Below, one piece after another: positions 54,457 to 63,475 of a DNA stretch of 64,000 bases (position 1 is the first letter of the stretch; each line of letters opens with the position of its first letter). Where the stretch lies: positions 1-64,000 of the forward strand of contig NZ_BBXG01000003.1 in the NCBI RefSeq assembly GCF_001570605.1. The letters run 5' to 3'. The translations under genes and the position numbers were made by a program. This DNA comes from Herbidospora cretacea. GTDB taxonomy: Bacteria > Actinomycetota > Actinomycetes > Streptosporangiales > Streptosporangiaceae. Below the pieces are notes generated by a model. It saw nothing but the letters and a program-made list of their open reading frames with translations, searched no databases and was not told the DNA's origin.

Positions 54457-57036
54457 ATGGTGGAAGCACCGTATCCCGCCCATTGGGAGGCTGACGTCGT
54501 CCTTTCCGACGGCGGCACCGCTCACCTGCGGCCCATCCGCCCCGACGACGCCGAAGCGCTGCGGACCTTCTACTCCCGTCTCTCCGACCAGTCCATCTAC
54601 TTTCGTTTCTTCGGCCCCCGACCCCGCTTGTCAGATCGGGAAGTGACGCGCTTCACAACGGTCGACTACAACGACAGGCTCGCCCTGATCGCCACCATCG
54701 GAACGGAAATGGTGGCGGTCGTTCGATATGACCGGGTCAAGCCCGCCGACCACGCCGAGGTCGCCTTTCTCGTCGAGGACGCCCACCAGGGGCGCGGCCT
54801 GGCCGCGGTGCTCCTCGAACACCTGCGCGCCGCCGCGCGGGAACGCGGCATCCGCACCTTCGTCGCCGAGGTGCTGCCGGCCAACCACCGCATGACGCAG
54901 ATGTTCCGGCAGGCCGGCTACACCGCGCAGAGCACGTTCGAGGACGGCGTCGTCCGGATGACGCTCGACCTGGCCAGCACCCCCGACTCGGTGGACGCGA
55001 TGACCGGCCGGGAGCACCGGGCCGAGGCGCGGTCGATCGAACGGCTGCTCAAGCCCGAGTCGGTCGTGGTCATCGGGGCCAGCAGGGAGCCGGGCGGGAT
55101 CGGGCAGACGGTGCTGCGGAACCTGCTGCGGGCCGAGTTCACCGGGCCGGTCTACCCGGTGCACCGGGAGGTGCGGGCGGTCGCGGGGGTGCGGGCGTAC
55201 AAGAGCGTGAGCGCGATCGACGGCGAGGTGGACCTCGCCGTCGTGGCCGTCCCCGCCGAGAGCGTGCTCGACGTCGTCGAGGAGTGCGCGGAGAAGGGCG
55301 TCAAGGGACTGGTCGTCGTCTCCAGCGGCTTCGCCGAGACGGGCGAGGAGGGGCTGCGGCGCGAGCAGGAGCTGGTGCGGATCTCCCGCGCCTACGGCAT
55401 GCGGGTCGTCGGGCCCAACTGCCTCGGCATCGCCAGCACCGACCGGTCGATCAGGCTCAACGCGACCCTGGCCGAACACCTGCCCGCGCGTGGCCGCATC
55501 GGCTTCTTCAGCCAGTCGGGCGCGCTGGGCACCGCACTGCTCCACCGCGTCGGCCAGCGCGGGCTCGGCATCTCCACCTTCGTCTCCGCCGGGAACCGGG
55601 CCGACGTGTCCGGCAACGACCTGCTCCAGTACTGGGAGGAGGACCCCGCGACCGAGGTCGTCCTCCTCTATCTGGAGTCGATGGGCAACCCGCGCAAGTT
55701 CACCCGGCTGGCCCGGCGGATCTCCCGCACCAAGCCGATCGTCGCGGTCAAGTCGCAGGCCGCCGAGCTCGGGCTGCCCGACAGCGCGGTGTCGTCGCTG
55801 TTCGAGCAGGCCGGAGTGGTCCGCGTCGACGACCTCACCCAGCTGTTCGACGTCGCCCAGCTCCTCGCCTGCCAGCCGCTCCCCGAGGGGCCGAGGGTCG
55901 GCATCGTGAGCAACTCCGACGCGCTGGCCCGGCTGGCCGCGCACGCCTGCGTCGACGCGGGCCTCGCCCCGACGACCGTCGACCTCGGCGCGCGCGCCGA
56001 CGCGGCCGCGTTCGGCCGGGCGCTGTCGTCGGTCGTCCCCGACGTGGACGCCGCCGTGGTCGTCTACATGCCGCCGGTGCCCGGCCCCGACGCCGAGGTC
56101 GCGGCCGAGCTGTTGCGGGTCGCGGGGGAGAGCGGCAAGCCGGTGCTGGCCACCTTCCGGGGGGAGGCCGGGGTCCCGGCCGCGCTGCGCGCGCCGGGAG
56201 AAGGTCCCGCGCGGGGTTCGATCCCGTCGTATCCCGCGCCCGAGGAGGCGGTCCGGGCCCTGGCCCTGGCCGTACGCCATGCGCAGTGGCGACGCCAGCC
56301 CGAGGGCGCCATCCCCGAGCTCGGCGGGATCGACGTGGTGGCCGCCCGGGAGATCGCCTGCCGGGCGGCCGACGACCCGGCCGAGATCGACGCCACCGGC
56401 CTGCTGGCCGCCTACGGCGTCGAGGTCTGGCCCAGTGAGGTGGTGGAGTCGCCGAGGGAGGCCGTCGTGGCGGCCGAACGGCTCGGCTACCCCGTCGTGG
56501 TCAAGTGGCACGGCACCGGTCGCGCCGGGACGGTCCGCCTCGCCCTGTCCGACGGGGGCGCGGTCGCCCGGGCGTACCGGGACCTGCGGGAACTCCTGGG
56601 ACCGGAAGCCCGGCTGGCGGTGCAGCGGATGGCCCCCCAGCCGGCCGTGGCGACGGTCGTCACCTCCGTCCAGGACCGCGACTTCGGGGCCGTGGTGTCG
56701 TTCGGGCTCGGCGAGGTGGCCGCGCGGCTGCTCGCCGACGACGCCTACCGGCTCGCTCCGCTCACAGCGGAAGACGCCGCCGCGCTGGTCCGCGCGCCCC
56801 GGGCCGCCCCGCTGCTGTTCGGGGAGCACGGCTATCCGCCGGTGGCCGTCGGCGCGCTGGAGGACCTGCTGTGCCGGATCGGCCGCCTGGCCGACGCGCA
56901 TCCGCAGGTCGCGACGCTGCGGCTCGATCCGGTCCTGGTGGGGGAGAACGGCGTGCACGTGCTCGGCGCGCGGGCGGTCCTGAAAGCGGTCACCGGACCC
57001 CGGCCCGACGTCGGTCCCCGGCGGCTCCCCTCCTGA
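54457..57036 (+). CDS. Protein lysine acetyltransferase PatA-like: GNAT fused to degenerate NDP-forming acyl-CoA synthetase
   Basis: Large fusion (859 aa). Residues about 15-170 are a GNAT domain (H-L-R-P-I-R-P-D-D, A-E-V-A-F-L-V-E-D-A-H-Q-G-R-G-L-A). From about 185 the protein follows ADP-forming acyl-CoA synthetases: CoA-binding (V-V-V-I-G-A-S-R-E-P-G-G-I-G), succinyl-CoA-ligase-like (G-P-N-C-L-G-I, F-S-Q-S-G-A-L-G-T-A) and ATP-grasp (G-Y-P-V-V-V-K-W-H). The S-H-T-G motif with the phospho-His expected near residue 435 is absent (A-E-L-G-L-P-D-S-A-V instead). Pat enzymes of Salmonella and Streptomyces lividans likewise have an inactive synthetase part that senses acyl-CoA while the GNAT modifies acyl-CoA synthetases. 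ATG 54457. GNAT-first order is the actinomycete arrangement. Confidence 0.9.
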   Translation: MVEAPYPAHWEADVVLSDGGTAHLRPIRPDDAEALRTFYSRLSDQSIYFRFFGPRPRLSDREVTRFTTVDYNDRLALIATIGTEMVAVVRYDRVKPADHAEVAFLVEDAHQGRGLAAVLLEHLRAAARERGIRTFVAEVLPANHRMTQMFRQAGYTAQSTFEDGVVRMTLDLASTPDSVDAMTGREHRAEARSIERLLKPESVVVIGASREPGGIGQTVLRNLLRAEFTGPVYPVHREVRAVAGVRAYKSVSAIDGEVDLAVVAVPAESVLDVVEECAEKGVKGLVVVSSGFAETGEEGLRREQELVRISRAYGMRVVGPNCLGIASTDRSIRLNATLAEHLPARGRIGFFSQSGALGTALLHRVGQRGLGISTFVSAGNRADVSGNDLLQYWEEDPATEVVLLYLESMGNPRKFTRLARRISRTKPIVAVKSQAAELGLPDSAVSSLFEQAGVVRVDDLTQLFDVAQLLACQPLPEGPRVGIVSNSDALARLAAHACVDAGLAPTTVDLGARADAAAFGRALSSVVPDVDAAVVVYMPPVPGPDAEVAAELLRVAGESGKPVLATFRGEAGVPAALRAPGEGPARGSIPSYPAPEEAVRALALAVRHAQWRRQPEGAIPELGGIDVVAAREIACRAADDPAEIDATGLLAAYGVEVWPSEVVESPREAVVAAERLGYPVVVKWHGTGRAGTVRLALSDGGAVARAYRDLRELLGPEARLAVQRMAPQPAVATVVTSVQDRDFGAVVSFGLGEVAARLLADDAYRLAPLTAEDAAALVRAPRAAPLLFGEHGYPPVAVGALEDLLCRIGRLADAHPQVATLRLDPVLVGENGVHVLGARAVLKAVTGPRPDVGPRRLPS

Positions 57037-57092
57037 ATGCCCGGTGCGTCAGCCCGGTGAAATCAGGGTGCTTGACAGGGCAGGATGGTCCC

Positions 57093-57677
57093 ATGAGGGA
57101 TACCCGAGTCTCGGCTGCAGGTCTGCGCGAGGCCATCGACCGAAGTGGCTACTACCCCGATCTGGTCGCCGACGCCGTCGATTCCGCTCTGGGGAAAGAG
57201 AGCGTCAGCGCCTACGTCGTCCACCATGAGGCCACCTTCGACCCGGCCATGGAGGTCCGCCGCCACGTCACGGTGCTGGTGCTGTCGCCCACCCGGCTGC
57301 TCGTCTGCCACACCGACGAACATCCGCCCGCCGAGGGAAACCCCGCCTCCCACGCCTCCACCACCACCGAGGCGGTCCGGCTGAGCCGGGTCCAGTCGGT
57401 GGCGCTCACCCGCCTGGTGCCCGACCCGGCCGCATACTCCCCCGGCGTCGCCCCGAGCGAGGTCACGCTCACCATCGGCTGGGGCGCGATCTCCCACGTC
57501 GACCTCGAACCCGCCACCTGCGGCGACGAGAACTGCGAGGCCGACCACGGCTACACCGGCTCGATCACCGCCGACGACCTGCAACTGCGGGTCAGCGAGG
57601 CCGCCGACGGCCCCGAGGCCGTGCGCCACGTCCTGGCCTTCGCCGGCGCCCTGTCGGAGGCGACGGCCCGCACGTGA
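57093..57677 (+). CDS. DUF5998 family protein
   Basis: Conserved actinobacterial protein (194 aa) with no catalytic motif I recognise. Visible features: G-L-R-E-A-I-D-R-S-G-Y-Y-P near the N-terminus, E-A-T-F-D near 46 to 52, H-V-T-V-L-V-L-S-P-T-R-L-L-V-C-H-T-D, and a possible metal site C-G-D-E-N-C-E-A-D-H near 145. No signal or membrane helix. ATG 57093; AGGATGG lies just upstream. Its stop overlaps the phosphatase start as GTGA, so three genes (this, phosphatase, rhodanese) form one coupled operon. Synteny with the phosphatase is common in actinomycetes; the function remains unknown. Confidence 0.82.
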   Translation: MRDTRVSAAGLREAIDRSGYYPDLVADAVDSALGKESVSAYVVHHEATFDPAMEVRRHVTVLVLSPTRLLVCHTDEHPPAEGNPASHASTTTEAVRLSRVQSVALTRLVPDPAAYSPGVAPSEVTLTIGWGAISHVDLEPATCGDENCEADHGYTGSITADDLQLRVSEAADGPEAVRHVLAFAGALSEATART

Positions 57678-58762
57678 CGGGCACCCTCGCCGACATCGCC
57701 GGTTCCGTCTACGCCACCTTCGACGGAACCGGCGGCGGCACTCTCGGGCTCCACCCGGCCGACAAGGTGTGCCTGTTCATCGTCGACGGCCTGGGGGCCG
57801 ACCTGCTGGCCGCCCACCCGTCCCGCGCGCCGTTCCTCTCCTCGGCGCTCGCCCGGGTCCTGACGGCCGGATTCCCGTCGTCGACCCCGATCAGCCTGGC
57901 GACCATCAGCACCGGCGTGCAGTCGGGCTACCACGGGATGCTGGGCATCCAGGTGGCCGTCCCCGGCGAGAACCGCCTCCTCAACTGCCTGCGCTGGACG
58001 ACCGAAGGCCCCCCGGTCGACCCCGCGAGCTGGCAGCCCCTCCAGACGGTGTTCCAGCGCCTCGCCCACCTCGACGTGGCCTGTTCCTACGTCGCGCCCG
58101 GCGCCTACGACGGGGCCGGGCTGACCCGGGCGGTCTACCGGGGCGTCCGCTACATCCCGGCCGACACCGTCGACGAACGCGTCGAGGGCGTCCACGCCGC
58201 CCTGCGGGCCACCCCCAAGGCCTACGTCACCTGCTACTACGGCGACCTCGACATGACCGGCCACATGATGGGCTGGGGGTCGCGCGAATGGCTCGACCAG
58301 CTCTCCCTCGTCGACGGCATGGCCGAACGGATCGCCGCCGCGCTGCCCCCCGGCGGCGTCCTCTATGTGACCGCCGACCACGGCATGGTCAACGCGACCG
58401 AGAAGATCGACCTCGACCTGGCCCCCGAACTGACCGAGGGCGTCGCGCTGGTCGGGGGAGAGCCCCGGGCCCGCCACCTCTACACCCACCCCGGCGCCGC
58501 CGACGGCGTCGCGCAGACGTGGCGCTCGGTCCTCGGCGACCGGGCGCTGGTCGCCACGCGGCCGGAAGCGGTCGGCTCCGGCTGGTTCGGCCCGGTGAAC
58601 CCCGCCCTGCTCGACCGGATCGGCGACGTGGTCGTGGTGGCCGCTGGCGGCAGCGTGATCGCGTCCGCCGAGGCGGAGCCGCAGGTGTGGTCGATGATGG
58701 GGTTCCACGGGTCCCTCACACCCGCCGAGCAGAACGTGCCCTTCCTGGAGATCCGACGATGA
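57674..58762 (+). CDS. Alkaline-phosphatase superfamily hydrolase (type I phosphodiesterase/nucleotide pyrophosphatase-like)
   Basis: Metal-dependent phosphoesterase-type protein (362 aa) without a signal peptide, so cytosolic. Metal-binding and nucleophile elements: F-I-V-D-G-L-G near 35, F-P-S-S-T-P near 67-72 with Thr71 as likely nucleophile, Y-Y-G-D-L-D-M-T-G-H near 192, V-T-A-D-H-G-M near 236 and M-G-F-H-G-S-L-T-P-A-E near 347. These match both zinc sites. Substrate (phosphodiester, pyrophosphate or sulphate) is unknown. GTG 57674 and stop both overlap neighbouring genes by 4 bases. Confidence 0.9.
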   Translation: MTGTLADIAGSVYATFDGTGGGTLGLHPADKVCLFIVDGLGADLLAAHPSRAPFLSSALARVLTAGFPSSTPISLATISTGVQSGYHGMLGIQVAVPGENRLLNCLRWTTEGPPVDPASWQPLQTVFQRLAHLDVACSYVAPGAYDGAGLTRAVYRGVRYIPADTVDERVEGVHAALRATPKAYVTCYYGDLDMTGHMMGWGSREWLDQLSLVDGMAERIAAALPPGGVLYVTADHGMVNATEKIDLDLAPELTEGVALVGGEPRARHLYTHPGAADGVAQTWRSVLGDRALVATRPEAVGSGWFGPVNPALLDRIGDVVVVAAGGSVIASAEAEPQVWSMMGFHGSLTPAEQNVPFLEIRR

Positions 58763-59565
58763 GCCCACTGATCACCGCGACCGACCTGGCCTCGACCCTG
58801 GGCGAGGTGACCCTCCTCGACGTCCGCTGGCGTCTCGGCGGCCCCTCCGGCCCGTCCGAGTTCGCCGCCGGGCACATCCCCGGGGCCGTCTACTGCGACC
58901 TCGACACCGCCCTCGCCGCTCCGGCCGGTGCGGGCGGCCGGCACCCGCTGCCCTCCGCCGAGGCCTTCGAGGCCTCGATGCGGGCGCTCGGCGTCTCCGA
59001 CGAGCGCCCTGTCGTCGTGTACGACGACTGGAACTCCCTGGCGGCGGCCCGCGCCTGGTGGTGCCTGCGGTACTTCGGGCACCGCGACGTCCGGGTGCTC
59101 GACGGCGGCCTGAGGGCCTGGACCGGAGAGCTCTCCAAAGACGCTTCTTCCGTCGCCCCCGGTGACTTCACGGCCCGGCCCGGCGGCATGCCGCTGATCG
59201 ACGCCGACCAGGCGGCGATCCTGGCCGAAGACGGCCTGCTGCTCGACGCCCGCGCGCCGGAGCGCTACCGCGGCGAGGTGGAGCCGGTCGACCCCGTGGC
59301 CGGCCACATCCCCGGCGCCGTCAACGCGCCCACGACCGAGAACCTGGAGCCCGGCGGGCGCTTCCACCAGCCGGAGTTCCTCCGGGAGCGGTTCAACACC
59401 CTGGGGGCCGTCGAGGGGATCCCGGTGGGGGCCTACTGCGGGAGCGGCGTGACGGCGGCCCATGAGGTGCTGGCGCTGGAGACGGCAGGCATCCGAGCCT
59501 CCCTGTACGCGGGCTCCTGGTCCGAGTGGATCACCAACCCTGCCCGTCCGGTGGAGAAGTCCTAA
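58759..59565 (+). CDS. Two-domain sulfurtransferase (thiosulfate/3-mercaptopyruvate type)
   Basis: Rhodanese tandem protein (268 aa). The N-terminal domain (L-L-D-V-R-W-R-L, G-H-I-P-G-A-V-Y) has lost the catalytic Cys (V-V-V-Y-D-D-W). The C-terminal domain (L-L-D-A-R-A-P-E-R-Y-R-G, G-H-I-P-G-A-V-N-A-P) bears Cys227 in Y-C-G-S-G-V-T-A. C-G-S-G-V-T matches the 3-mercaptopyruvate sulfurtransferase type (CGSGVT) rather than the CRKGVT-like thiosulfate rhodanese loop. It moves sulfane sulphur to an acceptor in the cytosol. ATG 58759 lies in the phosphatase stop (ATGA). Confidence 0.92.
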   Translation: MSPLITATDLASTLGEVTLLDVRWRLGGPSGPSEFAAGHIPGAVYCDLDTALAAPAGAGGRHPLPSAEAFEASMRALGVSDERPVVVYDDWNSLAAARAWWCLRYFGHRDVRVLDGGLRAWTGELSKDASSVAPGDFTARPGGMPLIDADQAAILAEDGLLLDARAPERYRGEVEPVDPVAGHIPGAVNAPTTENLEPGGRFHQPEFLRERFNTLGAVEGIPVGAYCGSGVTAAHEVLALETAGIRASLYAGSWSEWITNPARPVEKS

Positions 59566-59571
59566 GAGGTG

Positions 59572-60552
59572 ATGCCGACAGCGCCGAAGGCCCGGCGGCG
59601 GTGGGTGACCGTGGTGATCTGGGTGATCACTGCGGTGTTCGTCGGATGGACCGTGCTGCGGTTGATCCCCGCTGACGTGGGCTTCCTCTGGGTGCAACTG
59701 GTGGCGTTCACGCCCTATGTGGCTTCGCTGGCCTTCCTTCCGGTCGGGCTCGCGTTGCTGACCCGCCGGTGGGCGGCTGCTTCGGTCGCGCTGGTGGTGT
59801 GCCTCGTCCTGGCGGTGCTGGTCGTGCCGCGGATGCTCGGGGAGGGGGCGGCGTCCGGAGGCGGAGGGCCGCGTCTTCGGATTCTGTCGGTGAACCTGCT
59901 GGTCGGCGGGGTTCCGGGGGATGAGGTGGTGCGGCTGGTGCGGGAGGTGCGGGCCGATGTGGTGGCGTTCCAGGAGCTCACTCCGGCGGCCGTGGCGGCG
60001 ATGGAGCAGGCGGGCGTCGGCGCGCTGCTGCCCCACCAGGTGACCGAGGCCCGGCCGGGGACGGGTGGGTCCGGGATCTACTCCCGGTTTCCGGCGGCCA
60101 AGGTCGGCCTGCTCGATTTCGGCGGATTCGGCCAGCTCGTCGGCCGGTTGGAGGTGGAGGGGACGTCGGTGGAAGTGGTGTCCGTGCATCCGTGCGCCCC
60201 CTACGTGGCGACCTCCCACCGCTGCTGGGGCGACGGGCTCGACGCGCTGCCCCGCGCGGGCGGCACGACGAGGATCCTGGCGGGCGACTTCAACGCCACC
60301 CTCGACCACGCCAGAGTGCGGGACCTCCTCGACTCCGGCTACCGCGACGCGGCCGACCTGACCGGAGACGGCCTACGGACGACCTGGCCGGCCATCCCAC
60401 GCGAGTTCCAGGGCGTGCTCCCCATCCCGCCCGTGACCCTCGACCACGTCTTCGTCGACGACCGCACCGCGGTCCACGCCTTCGCGGTGCACCTCCTCCC
60501 GGACACCGACCACAAAGCCGTCTTCGCCGACGTGGAACTACCACCCGGCTAG
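59572..60552 (+). CDS. Membrane-anchored endonuclease/exonuclease/phosphatase-family hydrolase
   Basis: Protein of 326 aa. Three N-terminal helices (about 10-30, 38-62, 65-85) anchor an external EEP domain (about 100-320). Metal and catalytic residues: V-N-L-L-V-G near 108 (usual Asn), F-Q-E-L-T near 133 (Glu), V-H-P-C-A-P near 205 (His), A-G-D-F-N-A-T near 241 (Asp, Asn) and T-D-H-K-A-V near 315 (Asp-His). This fold cleaves phosphodiesters in DNA, lipids or inositol phosphates; extracellular position points to scavenging or lipid turnover. ATG 59572 or GTG 59569 may start it. It ends 4 bases from the convergent CHAT gene. Confidence 0.87.
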   Translation: MPTAPKARRRWVTVVIWVITAVFVGWTVLRLIPADVGFLWVQLVAFTPYVASLAFLPVGLALLTRRWAAASVALVVCLVLAVLVVPRMLGEGAASGGGGPRLRILSVNLLVGGVPGDEVVRLVREVRADVVAFQELTPAAVAAMEQAGVGALLPHQVTEARPGTGGSGIYSRFPAAKVGLLDFGGFGQLVGRLEVEGTSVEVVSVHPCAPYVATSHRCWGDGLDALPRAGGTTRILAGDFNATLDHARVRDLLDSGYRDAADLTGDGLRTTWPAIPREFQGVLPIPPVTLDHVFVDDRTAVHAFAVHLLPDTDHKAVFADVELPPG

Positions 60553-60556
60553 GCCT

Positions 60557-62974
60557 TCAGCCGGTGCCGAAGCAGGCGAAGCCCGGCACACTTGTGGCGA
60601 CCGCCGCGCCCGCCAGCGCCGCAGCGGGGCCCTGCCCCAGGGCCAGCAGGCGATGGAACTCCGCCATCAGTCTCGCCGCCTCGTCGTCCCTGACCGGGAC
60701 GATGCCCGCGACCACGGCCCGTGCGCCGCGATCGAGGAAGGCCCCGGCCAGCCCGAACGCCGCTCCGTCGGCGGGGGCCGAGGCCATGCCCGCGTCGCAG
60801 GCGGACAGGACCACCAACGGCGGCACCCGCGCCAGCCGGAAGAACTCGTGCACCAGGAGCGGGCCGTCGTCCAGCAGGATGCTCGACATCATCGGCCGCC
60901 GCCCGGAGAAGATGCCGTGGGCGGCGATGTGCACGACCCCGGCACGCCCCAGCGCCTCCAGGAGCGCGTCCCGCGTGGCGGGCACCCGCTCTCCTTTCTC
61001 GTGTACGCAGACCACCGCCGCCACCTCGTCTTCCGCATGGGCCAGATCGGGCCCGGCCAGAGCGATCACGGGCCCGTCGATCTCCCGGTCCACCACGGCC
61101 ATCGCGGCCGAGGGGGCCACCGAGACCGGCCGCCCGCACAGCGACGGCAGCAGCGACCAGGGCAGCGAGTGCAGGGCGGCCGTGGGCACCACGCTGACCG
61201 CTCTCCGCGGCAGGTCGAGGGGCCGGATCAGAACGTCGTCGAGGGTGGTCAGCTCCCGGAGCAGGCCGGGGGAGAGTCCTTCCTCGCCTTCGGGCCGGGT
61301 GTCGCGGAGGTTGCGCCGCCGCAGGTTGTAGCGGATCCGCACCATCGCCTCGGTGACCCACGACAGCGAACCCAGTCCATGGAGCGACACTCGATCACCG
61401 TGGGCGACGACGGCATGGAGGGCGTCTTGGCCGCGTACGAGCTCGACCAGCACCTCAGGCCGCGCCGCCACCGGCTCCGCACCGCTGACCAGCGCCCGCC
61501 ACCGCTCCGACCACAGCAGCACCTCCTCGGCACTCCCCGAGCCGACGGCCAACTCCAGCCCAAGCATCGCGATCTCCTCCGCCACCCGAGAAACCCGCCA
61601 CCGCTCATCAGCGAGCCGCCTCCCCACTGCTACAGCACCCTGACCTGCACGAGGAGAGGTGGTAACTGGCTGACCCGCTCGGGCCCCAGGCCTCGCTGTG
61701 GGCTGCTCAGCTTCGGCTCTGGGTGTCGGTGTGGGTTGGTCGGCTTCGGTCCAGGGCGTCGATATGGATTGGTGAGCTTCGGGCTGGGATGTCGATGTCG
61801 GCTTGCTGGCTTCGGCCTCGGGCCTCAACGTGGGCTGGTCGGCTTGGGGCTCGGGTGCGGATGTGAGCTGGTTGGCTTCGGTCCCGGGTGTCGAGGTGGG
61901 CTGGTCGGCTTGGGGCTCAGGTGTGGATGTGGGCTGGTTGGCTTCGGTCTCGGGCCTCGCTGTGGGCTGGTTGGCCTCGATCCTGGGTGTCGAAAGGGGT
62001 TGGTCGGCTCCCACCTTGGGCGTCGATGTCGGCTTGTCTTGGGAGAGGGCACTTGTATGGACGCCTATCCGTGCCTCCGCCGTGAGCCCGGCCCAAGCGT
62101 GAATCGGCTCTGCGGCGACGCTGTCGGGTCGGTCATCTCCGAAGAGCGGCATCACGGTTGGACATTCCGTGTCGAATGGCTCATGCGAGGGTTCCGCCTG
62201 TCGTTGGCCATCCGACTCGGAACCCGTCGAAGCTAAGCGCGACATTTCCTGAAGTGACGCGGAGAACCCCTGTTGGGCTACTTCGAGGGCTTCTGCGAGG
62301 TCGCCCCTAGCCCACCTCTCCAACGCCTCCGCATGGAGCCGCGACCCGGTGCACTCGGACCCGTTCCGAACCTGCTCCAGGATCGGCGCGACCTTCGCAA
62401 GGTCTACCGTCGCCTGCCTTCGGGCCGCAAGCAGATCAGCAGGTCCCCGGCCGGATCGGCGCACGACCGTCGACGCCACGAAGAGCCGCAGTTCGTCGGC
62501 CTCCGAGCGCCAGCCCGACCCCTCCAGCTCATCCGCCCCCGCCGCGCACTCGCCGAGGAGCACGTCGTCCGGCCTCGTCTCGGTCTGGGCCACCCGTGCC
62601 CGGAGCATAACGTCGAGGGCTCTCCGCTCCCACCCCGCGCGTCCCAGCCGCCGGAATTCCCTGAGGGCCGTCGACGCCGTGTCCTCGGCCCGGCGAACGT
62701 CGCCGGTCAGCAGTTCGACCGTCGCGAGCAGGAGCCGGGCGGATGCCGTCGGGCCGGGCGAGGTCAGGTCGGGCAGGGCGAGTTCCAGGAGCATCCGCGC
62801 CTCACCGGGCAGGCGTGCTCCGACGAGTGCCGAGGCGAAGGCGGCGCGGGTGAGGGCCAGACGGTCCGGGGAGTCGTACAGGCGATCCTCGGCCGCGAGA
62901 TGGACGTCGAACGCCGCCAGGATGTCGGCACGCCGGGCCGCGGCGAACGGGCCGTAGGGCTCAGGCGCGGACAC
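60557..62974 (-). CDS. CHAT-domain (caspase HetF-associated) protein with N-terminal helical repeats and an 11-residue repeat spacer
   Basis: Caspase-like protease candidate (805 aa). Residues about 15-245 are TPR-like helical repeats. Residues 311-442 are about twelve degenerate 11-residue repeats (E-A-D-Q-P-T-S-T-P type). The C-terminal CHAT domain (about 500-800) has the catalytic His686 in V-H-I-A-A-H-G and Cys726 in V-L-S-A-C-D-A-G, and ends F-A-C-F-G-T-G as usual for the family. It begins at GTG 62974, overlapping the preceding 153-aa gene by 14 bases, in an operon with an ECF-type sigma factor upstream. CHAT proteins act as proteases in separase-like, gasdermin and CRISPR type III-E systems; the actinobacterial sigma-linked group is uncharacterised to my knowledge. 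Confidence 0.9.
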   Translation of the reverse strand: MSAPEPYGPFAAARRADILAAFDVHLAAEDRLYDSPDRLALTRAAFASALVGARLPGEARMLLELALPDLTSPGPTASARLLLATVELLTGDVRRAEDTASTALREFRRLGRAGWERRALDVMLRARVAQTETRPDDVLLGECAAGADELEGSGWRSEADELRLFVASTVVRRSGRGPADLLAARRQATVDLAKVAPILEQVRNGSECTGSRLHAEALERWARGDLAEALEVAQQGFSASLQEMSRLASTGSESDGQRQAEPSHEPFDTECPTVMPLFGDDRPDSVAAEPIHAWAGLTAEARIGVHTSALSQDKPTSTPKVGADQPLSTPRIEANQPTARPETEANQPTSTPEPQADQPTSTPGTEANQLTSAPEPQADQPTLRPEAEASKPTSTSQPEAHQSISTPWTEADQPTPTPRAEAEQPTARPGARAGQPVTTSPRAGQGAVAVGRRLADERWRVSRVAEEIAMLGLELAVGSGSAEEVLLWSERWRALVSGAEPVAARPEVLVELVRGQDALHAVVAHGDRVSLHGLGSLSWVTEAMVRIRYNLRRRNLRDTRPEGEEGLSPGLLRELTTLDDVLIRPLDLPRRAVSVVPTAALHSLPWSLLPSLCGRPVSVAPSAAMAVVDREIDGPVIALAGPDLAHAEDEVAAVVCVHEKGERVPATRDALLEALGRAGVVHIAAHGIFSGRRPMMSSILLDDGPLLVHEFFRLARVPPLVVLSACDAGMASAPADGAAFGLAGAFLDRGARAVVAGIVPVRDDEAARLMAEFHRLLALGQGPAAALAGAAVATSVPGFACFGTG
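61649..62044. repeat. 33-bp in-frame repeat array in the CHAT gene
   Basis: About twelve degenerate 33-bp units encode 11-residue blocks such as E-A-N-Q-P-T-S-T-P-E-P and Q-A-D-Q-P-T-S-T-P-G-T (residues 311-442). The frame is kept throughout. It makes a Pro/Thr/Ser-rich flexible linker between sensor-like and protease domains. Confidence 0.93.
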
Positions 62975-63422
62975 GCAGCCAGCGGGTGACCACCGGGGGA
63001 TCGCTCGGCCGGTGGTAGGCCACGCTCACCCAGCCGGGCGGCAGGCCGGTCACCGCGAACTGGCCGTCTGAGGAGGGGACCCGGACCTTCGCCAGGTGGG
63101 GGGTGCGGATCTCGACGTAGGCGCTGGGAGCCGGTGGGGGACTGACCTGCCCGGCGATCTCCAGTAGGCCGTCGGTGACGGTCGTCTCGACGTCGAGGGT
63201 CGTCTCCCCGGCCGCGAAACGGTGCATCTGGGGCCTCCCATCAGCCCGGGCGCCGGAGGCCGCCGCCAGATCGGCCGGCGCCGCCACGACGCAGCCGGGC
63301 AGACGCATGGCCAGCGCGGCCATCGCGTCGGTCGCGAGCCGGCGGGGAGCCGGGTCGGCGTGTGCGGCCAGGCGCATCGAGGCCAGCAGATAGGTCTCCA
63401 GCGCGGTGTCGTCGGTGGTCAA
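62961..63422 (-). CDS. Small helical/beta-sandwich protein between sigma factor and CHAT genes
   Basis: Protein of 153 aa with two parts. Residues about 5-60 are helical (E-T-Y-L-L-A-S-M-R-L-A-A, A-T-D-A-M-A-A-L-A-M-R-L). Residues about 65-150 are beta-rich (T-L-D-V-E-T-T-V-T-D-G-L-L-E-I-A-G-Q-V, G-Q-F-A-V-T-G-L-P-P-G-W-V-S-V) like carboxypeptidase-regulatory or Ig-like sandwiches. No signal peptide. ATG 63422. It overlaps the CHAT start by 14 bases and lies 53 bases after the sigma gene, the sigma/small-protein/CHAT order seen repeatedly in actinomycetes. It may be a substrate, adaptor or anti-sigma-like partner; unproven. Confidence 0.75.
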   Translation of the reverse strand: MTTDDTALETYLLASMRLAAHADPAPRRLATDAMAALAMRLPGCVVAAPADLAAASGARADGRPQMHRFAAGETTLDVETTVTDGLLEIAGQVSPPPAPSAYVEIRTPHLAKVRVPSSDGQFAVTGLPPGWVSVAYHRPSDPPVVTRWLRVRA

Positions 63423-63475
63423 GGGGGATCCCCTCCCGTCATCGTTCCTGGCCGGCCGGACCTGCGTGGCTCGGG

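Noticed and set aside
57072-57093. TTGACA upstream of the DUF5998 gene as promoter
   Set aside because: No -10 at 16-19 bases before or near the start codon; it is within 21 bases of the ATG, so it cannot be a normal promoter for it.
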